DNA of 10,417 nt, from NCBI GenBank assembly GCA_015499985.1, contig JAAAUF010001202.1, forward strand, positions 1 to 10,417, read 5' to 3'. Shown one piece after another: positions 6,833 through 10,417 of the stretch. How positions within the stretch are numbered: position 1 is the first letter of the stretch; each line of letters starts with the position of its first letter. A model generated the notes under the pieces. It worked only from the letters and a program-made list of their open reading frames with translations, did no database searches and was not told the origin of the DNA. This DNA comes from Haplosporangium gracile. Its lineage: Eukaryota; Mortierellomycota; Mortierellomycetes; Mortierellales; Mortierellaceae. The position numbers and the translations under genes were made by a program.

Positions 6833-9800
6833 TTAAGCCTTGGCGATCTTCTCACCAATCTTGTTGACGACCTCCTGGGCAGCAACAGGGATGCGAGTAC
6901 CGGGGCCAAACACAGAAGTAACACCAGCATCAAACAAGAACTGGTAATCCTGCTGAGGGATAACGCCTCCACAGATGACCAACTTGTCTCCAGCGCCCTG
7001 TTTCTTCAACTCGGCAATCAACTGGGGGACAAGCGTCTTGTGACCAGCGGCCTGGGACGAGACACCAACAACGTGGACATCGGCATCAATAGCCTGACGG
7101 GCAACCTCGGCGGGGGTCTGGAAGAGAGGTCCGACATCAACATCGAATCCAAGATCGGCGAAACCAGAGGCAATGACCTTGGCACCACGATCGTGACCAT
7201 CCTGGCCCATCTTAGCAACAAGCAGACGAGGGCGACGACCCTGGTCCTTCAAGAACTTCTCGACCATCGAAATCGTATCCGTCACATCGTTGCTATCACC
7301 GTACTCGGACTTGTAGGCGCCCGAGACAACACGAATCGAGGGCGAGTGGCGGCCCCAGATCTGTTCCAATGCATACGAGATCTCTCCAACGGAGCATCTC
7401 TCCTTCGAGGCCTCGACTGCGAGGGCGAGCAAGTTGCCCTTGCCGGTCTTGGCGCACTCGGTCAAAGCGTCCAGGCAGGCCTGAGCCTTGACGGGGTCAC
7501 GGTTCTTGCGCATGTTCTCCAAACGCTTGGTCTGTCCGATCCTGACAGCCGTGTTGTCGATAGCCAACACATCAATGGGATCCTCCTTGGCCAGTCTGTA
7601 CTTGTTCACTCCCACAATAGTATCTATTCACATATTGGGAATATATTGTTAGAATATTTTGCTTTCGCATACGGTGCAAAATGAATTTGCCTGTTTTCCC
7701 CTTTTCATTTTCTTTACCTTGGCCAGAGTCGATACGGGCTTGCTTCTTGGCGGCAGACTCCTCAATTCTGAGCTTGGGCATACCACTGGCAACAGCCTTG
7801 GCCATACCGCCCATAGCCTCGACCTCGTCGACAATCTTCTTGGCAGCATCGTACATGTCGTTGGTCATCGACTCCATCATGTAAGAACCACCCCAAGGAT
7901 CAGCAACCTTGGGGATAAAGGCCTCCTCCTGCAAGATCAGCTGGGTGTTACGAGCAATACGGGCACTGAACTCCGTGGGCAGTCCAATGGCCTCGTCAAA
8001 GGCGTTAGTGTGAAGAGACTGGGTTCCGCCCAAAGTTGCTGCCATGGCCTCGACAGTTGTGCGAATGACGTTATTGTAGGGGTCCTATAGAAAAGACGAA
8101 TATCGGGTTAGTGTCAATAATACTTGACTGAAATAGCCCTTACAGGAAACGACAAACGATAGAAAAGGGACTAACCTGCTCGGTCAGGGACCATCCAGAG
8201 GTCTGACAATGAGTACGAAGAAGCAAAGACTTTTCGCTCTTGGGCTCAAACTTCTCCTTGACCATAACAGCCCAAAGACGACGGGCGGCTCTCATCTTGG
8301 CAATCTCCATATAAAAGTTCATACCGATTGCCCAGAAGAACGACAAACGGGGAGCAAATTGGTCGACCGTCATTCCAGACTTGAGTCCCGTACGGATGTA
8401 CTCGAGTCCATCGGCAATCGTAAAGGCCATCTCGAGCACATTATCGGCACCGGCTTCTTGCATGTGATATCCAGAAATCGAGATCGAGTTATACTTTGGC
8501 ATGTTTTCGGATGTGTACGAGAAGATGTCTCCGATGATCTTCATCGAGGGCTCTGGGGGGTAGATGAATGTGTTACGCACCATGAACTCTTTCAAAATGT
8601 CGTTCTGAATCGTTCCCGACAACTCTGCCAATTTCGCGCCCTATTTGACACAAAAGTTCAAATACCGTGAGTCAGTCTTCCGTAAAATTCATTTTACTTC
8701 GCATGAGGAGTCAAGTTATGAAGACGATGGTTTACCTGCTCCAGACCAGCAACAATGAACATGGCAAGAATAGGCAACACAGCACCGTTCATGGTCATGG
8801 AGACCGACATCTTGTTGAGAGGAATACCATCGAAAAGAATCTAATAGCATGATCATAGAATGAAATATGTAGGTTACTCGTATGCTCCTCGCTCGAATTG
8901 TGTTTGATAAAGATGATCATTTTATCAAGTCACTATTGATACCTTAGTTTCTTACCTTCATGTCCTCGACAGAGTCAATAGCGACACCAGCCATGCCGAC
9001 ATCTCCCACAGCTCTGGGATGGTCTGAATCATAACTATATAGTAATCGCATCAGAAAATAAAAACAAAAAAAAAAAAAAATAGGCGGGGCAAGTTATTAT
9101 CCAAAGTCACGAACTTGTTTTGTTCGCTTTACGACGATCGAAACCAGTCATCTTCTTTAGACTTAGGTGTGAAAACCAAGAGAACAACAACAAAAAATCA
9201 AATCATCATTGTCCTTGGTATCAATGTTTGCTATCACTTACCCTCTGTGGGTAGCCAGATCGAAGGCGACACTGAGACCCTGCTGACCGGCAGCCAAGTT
9301 CTTGCGGTAGAACTTGTTGGACTCTTCTACTGTACTGAATCCGGCATACTATTGAGTAACAATAATAATAATTAAAAAAAAAAAGCGTGGGAAAGCAAGT
9401 CAGAAAATAAAAAAAAAAGAAATCCAACCCCAGCTGAGATTTTTGCCGTTTTTTATGTGTGGGTGAAGAGGAGACATTCACTCGATATAATAGGTTGGTG
9501 TTCTTGTTGGTCAACATGCCAACTTGTGGGGGAAAGGGTAGAGTTGATCCTGAAGTTGCTTGTTTTCATCGTGTTGTTGGATCCATCCTGAGTAAATCCT
9601 GTGCGCGCATAATGACCACTCTCCTATGAAGCATCATTGCACTACCGCAAAAAAAAAAAGAGTTTGCGTCTGTTCCTGATAATTATAAAAATTGATCACA
9701 GTCGTACCTGACGAACAGTCCAGGGACGGGCAGTGTACATGGAGGCATAAGGACCACGAGTGAAAGGAAAAGCTCCAGGGATCTCATCAGGAATGCTCTT

Positions 9801-10138
9801 GGTATCAGCCTGAGTGTAGACGGGCTTGATGTTGAGTCCCTCGGCAGTCTTCCAGGTCAACTGCTCCTCGGGGTTCTTTCCCTTGAGCTCCTTAGTCGCC
9901 ATCTTGGCCCATTGTTCGTGAAGCGGCTGGCGTGTGCGTTCGGTTGTGTATGCCTATTTAAGTAATGATCATCAGCGATGTTTATATTGTGAGTTAGTTA
10001 CAAGTGTTTCTTCTTATAGGAGAATCATTAAAAAAGCCAGCCGAGGTGAGTGAATAATATAGTATAAAGCACCTTCTTGAGAGAAAGTCGCGTCGTCCAG
10101 CGGGCGGCGGGTCTGTTGAGATTTCGGAGTGAAAGCAT
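6833..10138 (-). CDS. MUT: Methylmalonyl-CoA mutase, mitochondrial, B12-dependent
   Basis: It converts (R)-methylmalonyl-CoA to succinyl-CoA with adenosylcobalamin, the last step of propionyl-CoA breakdown, in the matrix. Exons in coding order are 10138-10073, 9953-9708, 9348-9242, 9034-8956, 8840-8736, 8640-8176, 8084-7718 and 7623-6833. All introns are GT-AG and in frame, giving 741 aa (human 750). Residues 1-22 (Arg/Lys-rich, no acid) are a presequence, and no earlier in-frame ATG exists. The substrate barrel (about 40-420) shows TRGPYASMY (87-95), [14 protein letters not shown], Arg223 (EFMVRN), His260 (SGYHMQEAG) and [12 protein letters not shown]. The C-terminal cobalamin domain (about 608-741) has DGHDRG, with Asp620 and cobalt-ligand His622, then SSQ (667-669) and GGVIP (697-701). 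In the usual D-x-H-x-x-G...S-x-L...GG signature the Leu is Gln here. One chain carries both domains, as in the eukaryotic homodimer. The first donor (GTGCTT) is weak. Confidence 0.97.
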
Positions 10139-10364
10139 CTTATTGCTTTTGTGTATATGAAAGGAGTGTGTTTGAGAATGAGATCCGATCCGAGGAGAGA
10201 GGGAGAGAAAGATGGAGCCGAGTCCTGAAGGGAAGAGCGATGGACGAGGATGGATGTGAGAGTGAAGAACGGAAAGAACAGAGGCGCTCAGGCGTAAAAT
10301 ATGAATAATAAAAGAGAGCAAAAATAGGGGTCCAGGGAAGAGGAGGAAGATGAGGAAGGGATAG

Positions 10365-10370
<6 letters not shown>
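10139..10370 (-). promoter_or_regulatory. CT-rich promoter/leader of the mutase gene
   Basis: Read on the minus strand, this is C/T-rich throughout, with an AT-rich patch (about 10296-10312) roughly 160-175 bp before the ATG that could act as a TATA region. No ATG occurs between that patch and 10138, so the chosen start is the first ATG of any plausible transcript. The frame stays open upstream, but without an ATG. Confidence 0.45.

Positions 10371-10417
<47 letters not shown>
10371..10417. repeat. (GA)n microsatellite at window end, about 23 units
   Basis: A perfect GA dinucleotide run of 47 nt reaches the last base of the window, so its true length is unknown. On the mutase strand it reads (CT)n about 230 bp before the start codon. 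GA/CT tracts in promoters can exclude nucleosomes, but here it may only mark where the assembly stopped. Confidence 0.95.

Noticed and set aside
7040..7684. 214-codon plus-strand open frame opposite mutase exon 8
   Set aside because: Same cause as the aminotransferase shadow. It also runs across a real intron border of the mutase.
1990..10138. A propionate/aspartate metabolic gene cluster
   Set aside because: Only two matrix enzymes, on opposite strands and separated by a Golgi-type membrane protein. No transporter, regulator or other pathway gene is present, so chance neighbourhood is the simpler view.
1..10417. CRISPR arrays, transposons or viral insertions
   Set aside because: I saw no spaced identical repeats, no terminal inverted repeats flanking an open frame, and no transposase, integrase or polymerase motifs in any frame.

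Overview
This is a eukaryotic, almost certainly fungal, window with three complete intron-bearing protein genes and one broken tRNA. The introns are short to medium (91-724 nt) with GT(AAG)...AG ends, and two have a perfect TACTAAC branch site. The leaders in front of the start codons are pyrimidine-rich, and C-ending codons (AAG, CTC, GTC, GCC) are preferred. A B12-dependent methylmalonyl-CoA mutase argues against most ascomycetes and basidiomycetes and for an early-diverging fungus; a Mortierella-like or Mucoromycota-type genome is my best guess. That placement is inference. The window starts with 21 A and ends in a (GA)n tract of 47 nt, so it may be a whole contig that broke at simple sequence on both sides.

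Layout. 1-120: poly-A and a decayed tRNA (Val-like) that lost its anticodon. 121-1860: about 1.7 kb of low-complexity intergenic DNA with no convincing gene, including a (GT)9 microsatellite. 1990-4494 (+): mitochondrial aspartate aminotransferase, five exons, 431 aa. 4495-5254: 3' region of that gene and promoter of the next, with CCAAT boxes, a TATA-like site and a CT-rich leader. 5255-6362 (+): a 165-aa four-span membrane protein of the COPI-associated/Tvp15 family, in five exons. One of these is a 10-nt microexon followed by a GC-AG intron. 6363-6832: T-rich convergent 3' region. 6833-10138 (-): mitochondrial adenosylcobalamin-dependent methylmalonyl-CoA mutase, eight exons, 741 aa. 10139-10417: its CT-rich promoter side.

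How the genes relate. Two of the three products are mitochondrial matrix enzymes. The mutase feeds propionyl-CoA-derived carbon into the TCA cycle as succinyl-CoA, and the aminotransferase interconverts oxaloacetate and aspartate as part of the malate-aspartate shuttle. They share the matrix and the TCA cycle, but they lie on opposite strands with a Golgi-type membrane protein between them, so the order looks like ordinary fungal gene order and not a cluster. The most informative observations are the predicted B12 dependence, the microexon with its GC-AG intron, the Leu-to-Gln change in the mutase's Ser-x-Leu cobalamin motif, and the placing of both mitochondrial presequences on separate first exons. 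I did not find a clear new biological system here.
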